Assembly (NCBI GenBank): GCA_946887385.1
Contig: CAMPKU010000077.1
Coordinates: forward strand, 1-16,931
Source of the DNA: an uncultured Gammaproteobacteria bacterium
Lineage (GTDB): Bacteria > Pseudomonadota > Gammaproteobacteria > Rariloculales > Rariloculaceae
DNA length: 16,931 nucleotides
Reading direction: 5' to 3'
Part shown: positions 1-6,514 of the stretch, in pieces
Numbering within the stretch: position 1 is the first letter of the stretch
Layout: each line of letters opens with the position of its first letter
Notes under the pieces: generated by a model
What the model was told of the DNA's origin: nothing
The model's database searches: none
Seen by the model: the letters and a program-made list of their open reading frames with translations, nothing else
Made by a program: the position numbers and the translations under genes

Positions 1-9
1 GGTGTTTTT

Positions 10-576
10 CTAAGTCACGAAACGGCACCTCCCCACGACGGCGGGGTCGGCGCCGAACGACGACTCCCAGTAAGCATAGGTCAACACGACGGCGCTCGCT
101 TCGCCGTCCACGCGATCGTCATTGGCGTCGAGCAAACGGCCGACGGCGGGTTGCACCCCGAGCAGCGAAAAATACCGGCCCGACACGAGCATCGCGCTGC
201 CGGTCGCGGTCTCCCCCTCGAATGCAAGGCTCGCGTCGACGTAGCGATGCGCCGCTAGACCTACGAACGGCCCGTCGACGCGCTCGAGATCGCGGAACAT
301 CGGGTAGCTGAAGATCTCGTCGCAGGTGCCGCCGTCGTTGCAGGACGTGTTGCCCGGATTGCCCGGGGACCCGAGGTTCACGAGCTCGTCGGGGTCCGCG
401 ACGGGCAGCTCGCGCAGCAAGATCTCGTCGTAGATCGCGAAGATCGCTGCGTTGATGCTCAAGCCGAGCGCAAGCGTGGCGACGACGACGACGGCGAACA
501 GCGGCCGCCGCGCGAAGCCGCGCAGGCAATAGCGCACGTCGTTCAGCAAATTCCCCACCGCTTGCGTTTCCCCCAA
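10..576 (-). CDS. C-terminally truncated ADOP/MacB-like ABC permease, probable remnant
   Basis: Its 188 residues match only the first ~177 residues of the 832-residue permease encoded just upstream (607-3105): the NLLxDVRY N-terminus, one membrane helix (about residues 25-48), the LLRELPVADPDELVNL segment and the start of the periplasmic MacB-PCD-type domain. Similarity stops after GADPAVVGR. The frame then reads CRFVT and a TAG stop, so the remaining ~650 residues, including all the other membrane helices, are absent. The longest start is TTG at 576. A GTG at 558 (residue 7) aligns better with the paralogue's start and has a purine-rich stretch upstream. It lies 30 bp after the full permease and is probably cotranscribed. 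Without its C-terminal half it cannot be a normal permease. I read it as a decaying tandem duplicate, though a short expressed fragment cannot be excluded. Confidence 0.75.
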   Translation of the reverse strand: MGETQAVGNLLNDVRYCLRGFARRPLFAVVVVATLALGLSINAAIFAIYDEILLRELPVADPDELVNLGSPGNPGNTSCNDGGTCDEIFSYPMFRDLERVDGPFVGLAAHRYVDASLAFEGETATGSAMLVSGRYFSLLGVQPAVGRLLDANDDRVDGEASAVVLTYAYWESSFGADPAVVGRCRFVT

Positions 577-606
577 CTCACTAAGACTCTAGTCGCGCCC
601 CGAAGG

Positions 607-3105
607 TTACTCGGCGCGCAACGCAACCACCGGTTCGACCCGCGACGCCCTACGCGCGGGCCAGTAACTCGCGGCGAACACGGCGGCCCCGAGCAGCGCG
701 ACGGCCGCGAGCACGGCGCGCGGATCCGACGGCGTTAGCCCGAACAAGAACGATGCGGCCAAGTTGCCGAGCAAGAGTGCGGCCACGATGCCGGCCGGCA
801 CGCCGATGCCCGCCATCCAGCCCACCTGCTTCAGCACCATTCGTCGCACGCCGGCGGGCTCGGCGCCGAGCGCGAGCCTAAGGCCGATCTCGCGCGTGCG
901 CTGCGCGACCATATAAGAAAGAACGCCGTAGAGCCCGAGCGCCGCGAGCAGCGTGGCGACGACGGCCAATGTGCCGGACAGCGTCACGAGCAGCCAGTCC
1001 GTGCGGACAGTGCGCCGCGCTTGCGAGCTGAACGTGCTCGCCTCCATGAGCGGCAGGCTCGAGTCGACGCGCGCCACGACGCGCGGGATGGCGGCGAGCA
1101 TCGCTTCGGGCGATTGCTGACTGCGAACGTAGAACATGACGCCGTTGTCGAAGCGGTTGGCCTGTCCCCGCGGCTTCATGATCTGCGCTGCGAATCCGCC
1201 CTTGACGGTGTCGTACGCCGCGTCGGCCACGAGCCCGACGATCTCGATGTCCAGCTGCTCGCGGGACTCGAAAGACAGCCGCTTGCCGATCGGGTTCGCG
1301 CCGAGGCCGAATTGCCGCGCGAAGCTCTCGTTGACGATCACCACGTTGGGTGAATCGAGCGTATCGGCCTCCGTAAAATTGCGGCCTGCGAGCAAAGGAA
1401 TGTCGAGCGCGGCCAACAACCCCGTGCCTATTTCATTGACATTGACAGTCTGCTCACGCTCGAAGCCCTCGACGAAAACTTCGCCCCCCCAATTGGAGCC
1501 GGTCAGCAACGCGATCATCGAGGTGCCGACGTGTGTGACGCCGGGCTCGGACCCGAGCTCACGCTCGATGGCGTCGAGCGTCTGTCTCTGCCGTTCGACC
1601 GCGTGGCCGTTCAAGCCAGGCAGAACCCTGAACGTGACGATGGATTCCGTGCGAAGCCCGAGATCGACGCGCGCGATGTTCGCAAGACTCTGCGTGAACA
1701 ACGCTGCCAGCACCAGCAGCAGCATCGACAGCGCGATCTGCGACGTCGCGAGCCCGAAGCGGAACCGGCCGAGATTTTTGCCGCCGAGCGCGCGGGCCGC
1801 ATTGCCTTGCAAGGCGCGAACCGGATCGGTACCGACGAGCTTCGAAATCGGCAGCAAGGCAAACACGAGTGTCGCGAGTGCCGCGATCACGAAGGCGGCC
1901 GCGATGGCCCGAAGGTCCAGGCCGACGCCGCCGGTGCTCAGATCCGGCGGCTGTAACGCGTCGATCGCCCGCAGCACGCCGAATGCGATGGGCAAGCTCG
2001 CAAGCGCAGCGAAGCCCGCGAGCAGCAGCGCTTCGACAGACAAGAGCGAAACGAGCCTTCGCCGCGCTGCGCCGAGCGAAGCGCGCACGGCGATCTCGCC
2101 GATTCGCGCGGCGCCGCGCGCGAACATCAAGTTTGCGAGATTCACGCAGCCGATCAGCAGGATGGTGGCCGTGGCGGCGAAGAACACGGCGAGCGGCCCC
2201 TGCGCCAGTTGGGGCTCCCGGCTCTGACCGCGCGCGCCGGACACGAGCGAGAGTGTCTTCGCGCGATATTCCTCGACGTTGACTTTCGGGTCGCGCGACG
2301 TGACGACGGGCACTTCGACGTCGTTGATGACCGTGCGGAAAGAGGTGTTCAGCACCTCTTGCGCTTGCTCGAGCGAGACGCCGGCCTTCAATCGCCCGAA
2401 CGCGTAGAGGTAATTGAAGAACCGATCTTCGACACGCGGCGTGCGCGGGCGAGCCGCACCCCACTCGAGCGTTACCGGCGCGAAGGCGGCGGGCTGCTCA
2501 CCGGGCGTGGTGCCCACGAACCCGCGCGGCGCGACGCCGACGATCGTGAGCGGATGACCGGCGACGGTGAGCGTCTGCCCGAGCACCGACGGCTCCGCGC
2601 CATAAGCCGTCTGCCAATAATCATAGGAGAGCACGACGGCCGCCGCGGGCCCCTCGACGTCCGGCTCCGCGAGCACGCGCCCAAGCTCCGGCCCGACGCC
2701 GAGCGCCGCAAAGAAACCGCCCGACACGAGCACGACCGAGCCGGGTGCCGTGCTGCCGTCGCGGCCGAGCACGGCTCCAATGATACGGCTCGCGGCCAAG
2801 TCCACATACGGCTCGCCGGCGCGCTCGAGATCGCGGAACAGCGGGTAGCTGAACGTCTCGTCGCCGGTTCCCTGATAGTTGACGGTCTGATTTGCGGCTC
2901 GCGGTCCCGGCGCAACGAGGTTCACGAGCTCGTGCGGATTCGCGACGTTGAGCTCGCGCAGCATCAGCCGATCGAAGATCGAGAACACCGCCACGTTCAC
3001 ACCGATGCCGACGGCCAGCGTGAGCACGACGACGACGGCGAACATCGGCCGCAACGCAAACCCGTGCAACGCGTAGCGGACGTCGTGCAGCAGGTTTGCG
3101 AACAT
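607..3105 (-). CDS. ADOP-family (duplicated FtsX/MacB-like) ABC transporter permease
   Basis: An 832-residue inner-membrane permease. The N-terminus (DVRYALHGFALRP, then a helix at ~20-44 and LMLREL..ANPHELVNL) is typical of the acidobacterial-duplicated-orphan-permease family. Two MacB/FtsX units follow. The first has a periplasmic domain at ~45-300 and helices near 305-327, 350-376 and 399-420. The second has a helix near 448-472, a periplasmic domain ~475-700, and helices near 704-727, 757-785 and 796-815. Each FtsX unit carries the cytoplasmic coupling segment (RIGEIAVRASLGA and TREIGLRLALGA). There is no nucleotide-binding domain. Family members work with a separate ATPase and often a periplasmic adaptor, moving substrates or acting as mechanotransmission machines. 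The ATG at 3105 lies 3 bp after the stop of the adaptor gene, so the two are coupled. The substrate cannot be told from sequence. Confidence 0.93.
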   Translation of the reverse strand: MFANLLHDVRYALHGFALRPMFAVVVVLTLAVGIGVNVAVFSIFDRLMLRELNVANPHELVNLVAPGPRAANQTVNYQGTGDETFSYPLFRDLERAGEPYVDLAASRIIGAVLGRDGSTAPGSVVLVSGGFFAALGVGPELGRVLAEPDVEGPAAAVVLSYDYWQTAYGAEPSVLGQTLTVAGHPLTIVGVAPRGFVGTTPGEQPAAFAPVTLEWGAARPRTPRVEDRFFNYLYAFGRLKAGVSLEQAQEVLNTSFRTVINDVEVPVVTSRDPKVNVEEYRAKTLSLVSGARGQSREPQLAQGPLAVFFAATATILLIGCVNLANLMFARGAARIGEIAVRASLGAARRRLVSLLSVEALLLAGFAALASLPIAFGVLRAIDALQPPDLSTGGVGLDLRAIAAAFVIAALATLVFALLPISKLVGTDPVRALQGNAARALGGKNLGRFRFGLATSQIALSMLLLVLAALFTQSLANIARVDLGLRTESIVTFRVLPGLNGHAVERQRQTLDAIERELGSEPGVTHVGTSMIALLTGSNWGGEVFVEGFEREQTVNVNEIGTGLLAALDIPLLAGRNFTEADTLDSPNVVIVNESFARQFGLGANPIGKRLSFESREQLDIEIVGLVADAAYDTVKGGFAAQIMKPRGQANRFDNGVMFYVRSQQSPEAMLAAIPRVVARVDSSLPLMEASTFSSQARRTVRTDWLLVTLSGTLAVVATLLAALGLYGVLSYMVAQRTREIGLRLALGAEPAGVRRMVLKQVGWMAGIGVPAGIVAALLLGNLAASFLFGLTPSDPRAVLAAVALLGAAVFAASYWPARRASRVEPVVALRAE

Positions 3106-3108
3106 GGT

Positions 3109-4353
3109 TTAGTTCAGGCGGATGCGGTCGTTGTCGTCCCAGGCGGACGTGTCGGACAGGATCACTTCGTCGCCGGGCACCAAGCCTTGCAGGATCTCGA
3201 CGGAGTTCACCGACGTGAGGCCGATCTCGACGGGCACTTGAATGGCGTATCGGCCCTCCTCGACGACCTTGAACAGCTTGATCGTCGAGTTCGCCTGGCT
3301 GTACGTGGGCCGTCCCGTATGCACCGCATTGTCGAGCCGCGTGATTTCGATCGTGCCGTCGACGGAGAGATCGGGACGCGCGCCGCGCGGCAGCTTACCG
3401 GTGAGGTCTACGTCGACCTGTACCGTGCCTTCGCGCGAGGCCGGGTCGATGCGAATAACCTCGCCATCGACGATGCCGTTGCGCGTATCGACGGCGACGC
3501 GCTGACCGACGACGACGTCGCGAGCCTGCGTCTCGGGCACGCGTAGCTCGGCCATCAGATCGTCGGGCCGCGCAACGCGTGCGATATTCGCGCCGGGCTG
3601 CACCTGCTCACCATTTTCGACCATGACTTCCTGCACGACGCCTGCGAGGCCGGCGCGCACGTACAACGCCTCGACTTGCTCGCGGACTCGGTCGTACGCA
3701 TTCTGATCCTGCGCGAACCGCGCGCGTTGCGCCGCGATTTGCGCCGCCATCGTCGCGCCGAATTGATTCAAGCGCTCGACCTCGATGTCGTACGAAGTCT
3801 TGAGCTGATCCGCGAGCAGCTCCGATCGCCGCACCTGGAGAACGGCGACGACGCCGGCTTCGCGCTCGGCTTCCGCCAGCAGTCGCGCTGCTTCGTAGGC
3901 CGCGCTCGCGGCCGCGACGGCGGCTTTCTGATCGAGCTCTTTGCTACGCAGGTTGAGATCGAACTCCGTGAGCTCGGCCTTCGCCGCCTCGAGCTCGTAG
4001 CGCGCCTCCTCGGCCTGGCGCATCAGGTCGGGATTGGCGAGCTCGGCGAGGATGGTGTCGGGCTCGACGACAGCACCGGCACGCACGAGCACGCGCTCGA
4101 CGCGACCGGCCGATTGTGCGGCGATCCAGAGGAACTCGCGCGGCTGGAGCGTGCCGGGACCGCGCACTTGGATCAGCATCTCGCCTTGGCGAACCGTGTC
4201 GATCCAAACCGAGGCGCGCGAAACGGAAGGCGCAGCCGGCTCGAGCCGCGCGAGCGCGACCGTGACGATGGCAAGCAGTACCGCAGTGCCGCCGCCATAC
4301 GCGAGCTGCCGTATCCGTTTGCGCTTTTTGTTTTCTGGGCGTGGGATGTCCAT
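3109..4353 (-). CDS. HlyD/RND-type periplasmic adaptor (membrane fusion protein)
   Basis: A 414-residue adaptor subunit that would link the inner-membrane permease to the periplasm or an outer-membrane exit duct. It has a positively charged N-terminus (KKRKRIR), one membrane helix at ~18-36, a first half-lipoyl segment at ~76-108, a long alanine/glutamate-rich coiled-coil hairpin at ~110-230, a second half-lipoyl segment at ~232-262 (YVRAGLAGVVQEVMVENGEQV), a beta-barrel region ~265-345, and a C-terminal membrane-proximal domain. I chose the ATG at 4353 because AGGGG lies 6 bp upstream on the coding strand. A TTG two codons earlier is possible. It is first in an operon with the downstream permeases, with only 3 bp to the next start. 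The candidate promoter and an overlapping inverted repeat lie upstream in the divergent region. The adaptor call is firm; the substrate is unknown. Confidence 0.92.
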   Translation of the reverse strand: MDIPRPENKKRKRIRQLAYGGGTAVLLAIVTVALARLEPAAPSVSRASVWIDTVRQGEMLIQVRGPGTLQPREFLWIAAQSAGRVERVLVRAGAVVEPDTILAELANPDLMRQAEEARYELEAAKAELTEFDLNLRSKELDQKAAVAAASAAYEAARLLAEAEREAGVVAVLQVRRSELLADQLKTSYDIEVERLNQFGATMAAQIAAQRARFAQDQNAYDRVREQVEALYVRAGLAGVVQEVMVENGEQVQPGANIARVARPDDLMAELRVPETQARDVVVGQRVAVDTRNGIVDGEVIRIDPASREGTVQVDVDLTGKLPRGARPDLSVDGTIEITRLDNAVHTGRPTYSQANSTIKLFKVVEEGRYAIQVPVEIGLTSVNSVEILQGLVPGDEVILSDTSAWDDNDRIRLN

Positions 4354-4386
4354 ATGCAACCCCTAGAGCAACGAACGTGCCACGCG

Positions 4387-4421
4387 AGTGTACGCCTATT
4401 AAGTCGTTGGTCCAGAACCAA
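4387..4421 (-). promoter_or_regulatory. Candidate promoter and operator of the adaptor/permease operon
   Basis: The minus strand has a -10-like TACACT at 4392-4387, about 34 bp before the ATG at 4353. The 15-bp inverted repeat TTGGTCCAGAACCAA (4407-4421; 5-bp arms, 5-bp centre) sits where the -35 element would be. No good TTGACA is present. A protein bound there would be well placed to control this operon. The arms are short, so chance is possible. Confidence 0.35.
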
Positions 4422-4477
4422 AAACCCCTCAAACCGCATCTTTCTGCCAGCGGCGCTTTCGTCCCGCGCACGCGCTC

Positions 4478-4513
4478 CGCGTCCCGAAAACGGGACGCGC
4501 AGATGGCTAGAAT
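4478..4513 (+). promoter_or_regulatory. Perfect 9-bp-arm inverted repeat next to the -10 of the methyltransferase gene
   Basis: CGCGTCCCG (4478-4486) and CGGGACGCG (4491-4499) form perfect 9-bp arms around AAAA. A -10-like TAGAAT follows at 4508-4513, placing the repeat over the -35 region of the gene that starts at 4548. There is no T-run, so it does not look like an intrinsic terminator. It fits an operator, or a cruciform-prone site in the divergent intergenic region. Confidence 0.4.
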
Positions 4514-4547
4514 GGCCGTCGGCCCGAATCATTACCGGAGATCTGCT

Positions 4548-5321
4548 ATGCGACGACCGTTCCGTTCGCTGCTTCTCGTTGTCGGCGCGTCGTTGCTCGC
4601 GCCCGCCCTCAACGCCCAACCCGCGAACCCGACGCCGTTCCAACAGCGCGTGCTGGCGGCCATGCAAGGCGAGATTCGCACGCCCGAGGAGCGCGCGCGC
4701 GACGTGAACCGGTTGCCGGCCGAGATCCTCGCGTTTTTCCGTATGCGCGAGAACATGCGCGTCATCGAGATCCTGCCGGCCGGCGGCTGGTTCACGAAGA
4801 TCTTGGCGCCCCTGCTCGCGGACGAAGGCAAGCTGTACGTCGCGCATCCCGAAGGCTTCTATGCCGAAGCCTATCGGCGCATCGCCGACTTGCCGGGCCT
4901 CGAGAACGTAGAAGAGATCGGCTGGGGAGCCGCGGCCTCGGGTAACGGCGGCCCGTTCGGCCCGTCGGGACGTTGGGAGGTGGAGCCCGTCGACATGGCG
5001 GTGACCTTTCGCAACTATCACAACTTCTCGCCGGCAGACCGCGCCACGGTAAACCGCTCCGTGCTCGACGCGCTGAAGCCGGGCGGCTATTACGGCATCG
5101 TCGACCACACTCGCCGCCATAACGAGCCCGGTACCCGCGAAAACGGGCGGCGCGTGGATCCCGTGCTCGTGATCAAGGAAGTGCTAGACGCAGGCTTCGA
5201 GCTCGTGGACTTCAGCGACTTGTACTACCGGCCGAACGACGCGCTCGAGCTCGAGGTTGCCAATCCCGAGGTCAACGATCGAACCGACCGCTTCGCCCTG
5301 TTGTTCCGCAAACCGCAATAG
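4548..5321 (+). CDS. Exported class I SAM-methyltransferase-fold protein (COG4798-like)
   Basis: A 257-residue protein with a clear signal peptide: MRRPFRS, then a hydrophobic stretch (LLLVVGASLLAPA) and a likely cleavage after LNA at about residue 23. The mature part resembles COG4798 predicted methyltransferases. A SAM-binding-type motif VIEILPAGGWFTKILAP lies at ~72-88, an acidic/aromatic strand DMAVTFRNYHNF at ~149-160, and the post-core segment ALKPGGYYGIVDH at ~175-187. The reaction and substrate are not known. An active methyltransferase outside the cytoplasm would lack an obvious SAM supply. The ATG at 4548 is preferred over in-frame upstream starts because GGAG lies 7 bp before it and the signal peptide begins there. 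It is divergent from the transporter operon and is followed by a GC hairpin. Confidence 0.85.
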   Translation: MRRPFRSLLLVVGASLLAPALNAQPANPTPFQQRVLAAMQGEIRTPEERARDVNRLPAEILAFFRMRENMRVIEILPAGGWFTKILAPLLADEGKLYVAHPEGFYAEAYRRIADLPGLENVEEIGWGAAASGNGGPFGPSGRWEVEPVDMAVTFRNYHNFSPADRATVNRSVLDALKPGGYYGIVDHTRRHNEPGTRENGRRVDPVLVIKEVLDAGFELVDFSDLYYRPNDALELEVANPEVNDRTDRFALLFRKPQ

Positions 5322-5339
5322 CGGCGCCGTCAGGCGCCG
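5322..5339 (+). terminator. GC-rich hairpin directly after the methyltransferase stop codon
   Basis: CGGCGCC (5322-5328) pairs perfectly with GGCGCCG (5333-5339) around a GTCA loop, beginning one base after the TAG stop. The strong 7-bp all-GC stem would halt or stabilise the 3' end of the message. The usual U-run of an intrinsic terminator is missing, so this may be a processing or stability element rather than a true terminator. Confidence 0.4.
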
Positions 5340-5377
5340 GGCGCAGCGCAATGTAAGAGTTCGGCAGCGGCCGAGAC

Positions 5378-5383
5378 TAATCT
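5378..5383 (+). promoter_or_regulatory. Candidate -10 element (TAATCT) before the ECF sigma gene
   Basis: TAATCT ends 4 bp before the GTG at 5388. No convincing -35 and no ECF-type GGAAC/CGTT pair is seen upstream. If used, transcription would begin at or just inside the annotated start, which would favour the in-frame GTG at 5409 or a leaderless message. Confidence 0.25.
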
Positions 5384-5387
5384 CCGC

Positions 5388-5882
5388 GTGACAACTTCGT
5401 TCGATGTCGTGGTTAGCGAGCACGGAGCATTGATCCGCCGCATCGCGCGTTCGTACGAAGCGAACCGCGCGCTCGTGGACGAGATGGTCCAGGAGATTCT
5501 TTTGGCGCTCTGGGAGGCCTTGCCGCGGTTTCGCGGCGACTCGGAGCTGCGCACATTCGTCGTGAAGATCGCGCACAACCGCGCCATCACGCACGTTTCG
5601 AAGGAAGCGCGCCGGCCGCGCTCCGTGGAGCTCGACGAACGGCTGCCCGATCCGGAGACGACACCCGACGAGGCGGCCGAGCAGGACGAGGCCCGTGGCA
5701 GGCTGGAGCGTGCGGTAGCGCAGCTGCCGCTCGGTCAGCGGCTCGTTGTGACGCTGGCGCTCGAGGGTTTTTCGCCCGACGAGATTGCTCAGGTGCTGGG
5801 CATCCAAGTGTCCGCGGCTTCGGTGCGGTTGCACCGTGCGAAAACGTCGCTGCAACAATTGCTCGAAGAGGTGCGCTCATGA
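5388..5882 (+). CDS. ECF-family RNA polymerase sigma factor
   Basis: A 164-residue sigma-70-family protein with only regions 2 and 4, the ECF layout. Region 2 spans ~9-75, including the -10-recognition/core-binding segment DEMVQEILLALWEALPRFRG and the helix TFVVKIAHNRAITHV. An acidic linker (~78-102) follows, then region 4 at ~103-158 with the helix-turn-helix FSPDEIAQVLGIQVSAASV. It would direct polymerase to a small alternative regulon. The start is GTG at 5388; GTG at 5409 also fits the family N-terminus. Its last four bases overlap the start of the next gene (ATGA), so the membrane protein downstream is the likely partner that holds or releases it. The signal is unknown. Confidence 0.9.
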   Translation: MTTSFDVVVSEHGALIRRIARSYEANRALVDEMVQEILLALWEALPRFRGDSELRTFVVKIAHNRAITHVSKEARRPRSVELDERLPDPETTPDEAAEQDEARGRLERAVAQLPLGQRLVVTLALEGFSPDEIAQVLGIQVSAASVRLHRAKTSLQQLLEEVRS

Positions 5883-6454
5883 ATGAGAGCGAATGGAACG
5901 ATCTTCAGCGGATGTGGAGGAGCGCGCCGCAACAAGCGCAGCCCGTAAAACAGGAGCTCGAGCGGTTTCGGCGACGACGGAAGTGGCTGCCCGTCGATCT
6001 CATCGTTCAATCGCTGATGACGCTTGTGGGGTTAGGCATGGGCATCGCCTTGATTGCACGCGGCGGCACGTACTTCGTATTAGCGGGCAGCGCCACCTGT
6101 ATGTTCGTCGGCACCGTTTGCGCCTTGTCGCTGTGGGCTTGGCTCACCGCTCCGCAACCGCGCCCCGAGGACGCCGTGAGCCATGCCGTCGCCGTCGCAT
6201 GTCAACACGCCCGCGTTGCGGTGCACCAGGCGGCGGCCACGATCTGGGCGCTCATCGCCGGCTTGGTGTTCACGGCCGCGATGGCATTCGCGCGCGGGTT
6301 CTTCGGCGCCGAAGCCACGCTGGGCGGCTACATCGTCATCGGCAGCGTACAGCTCGTGCTCGCAGCGTGGTTCGGGCTCGCGTTCCGCTATTATCGGGCG
6401 CGCAGCGCTGACCTGGCGCGGCTCGAAGCCATCGCGGCGGCCCTCGAGCAGTGA
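5879..6454 (+). CDS. Four-helix membrane protein, candidate anti-sigma factor
   Basis: A 191-residue protein translationally coupled to the ECF sigma gene by an ATGA overlap. The first ~38 residues are soluble and charged, with a tryptophan-containing helix (EWNDLQRMWRSAP) resembling the N-termini of small membrane proteins encoded beside ECF sigmas. Four hydrophobic segments follow, at about 40-62, 65-90, 118-140 and 147-173, and then a charged tail. No zinc-binding HxxxCxxC motif of the ZAS anti-sigma domain is present, so this is not a classic zinc anti-sigma factor. An anti-sigma role is inferred from position and topology. Another membrane function of the sigma operon remains possible. 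Confidence 0.7.
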   Translation: MNESEWNDLQRMWRSAPQQAQPVKQELERFRRRRKWLPVDLIVQSLMTLVGLGMGIALIARGGTYFVLAGSATCMFVGTVCALSLWAWLTAPQPRPEDAVSHAVAVACQHARVAVHQAAATIWALIAGLVFTAAMAFARGFFGAEATLGGYIVIGSVQLVLAAWFGLAFRYYRARSADLARLEAIAAALEQ

Positions 6455-6498
6455 AGGCAACCACGTCGCACGGGGCTCCGCCTTGCTGCCCGATCGGG

Positions 6499-6514
6499 TA
6501 ATCTTCGCGCCATG
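6499..6514 (+). promoter_or_regulatory. Candidate -10 and leaderless start of tyrS
   Basis: TAATCT at 6499-6504 is followed after exactly 7 bp by the tyrS ATG (6512). That spacing would place the transcription start at the A of the start codon. No Shine-Dalgarno sequence is present in the bases before the ATG, which supports a leaderless transcript. Confidence 0.4.

Noticed and set aside
1..30. Possible frameshift restoring the truncated permease
   Set aside because: The other two frames over the last bases do not show a clear continuation matching the paralogue, and too few bases remain to judge.
481..497. GACGACGACGAC simple repeat, also near 3026-3038
   Set aside because: It encodes the valine run of the first membrane helix in both permeases and is explained by protein sequence and paralogy.
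1136..2227. Long plus-strand open frame (363 codons) opposite the permease
   Set aside because: It lies entirely antisense to a well-conserved permease. Its serine/alanine-rich product has no domain and is a by-product of GC-rich codon bias.
2209..3546. Plus-strand open frame of 445 codons across the permease/adaptor junction
   Set aside because: It is antisense to two confidently assigned genes, arginine/aspartate-rich and without recognisable motifs.
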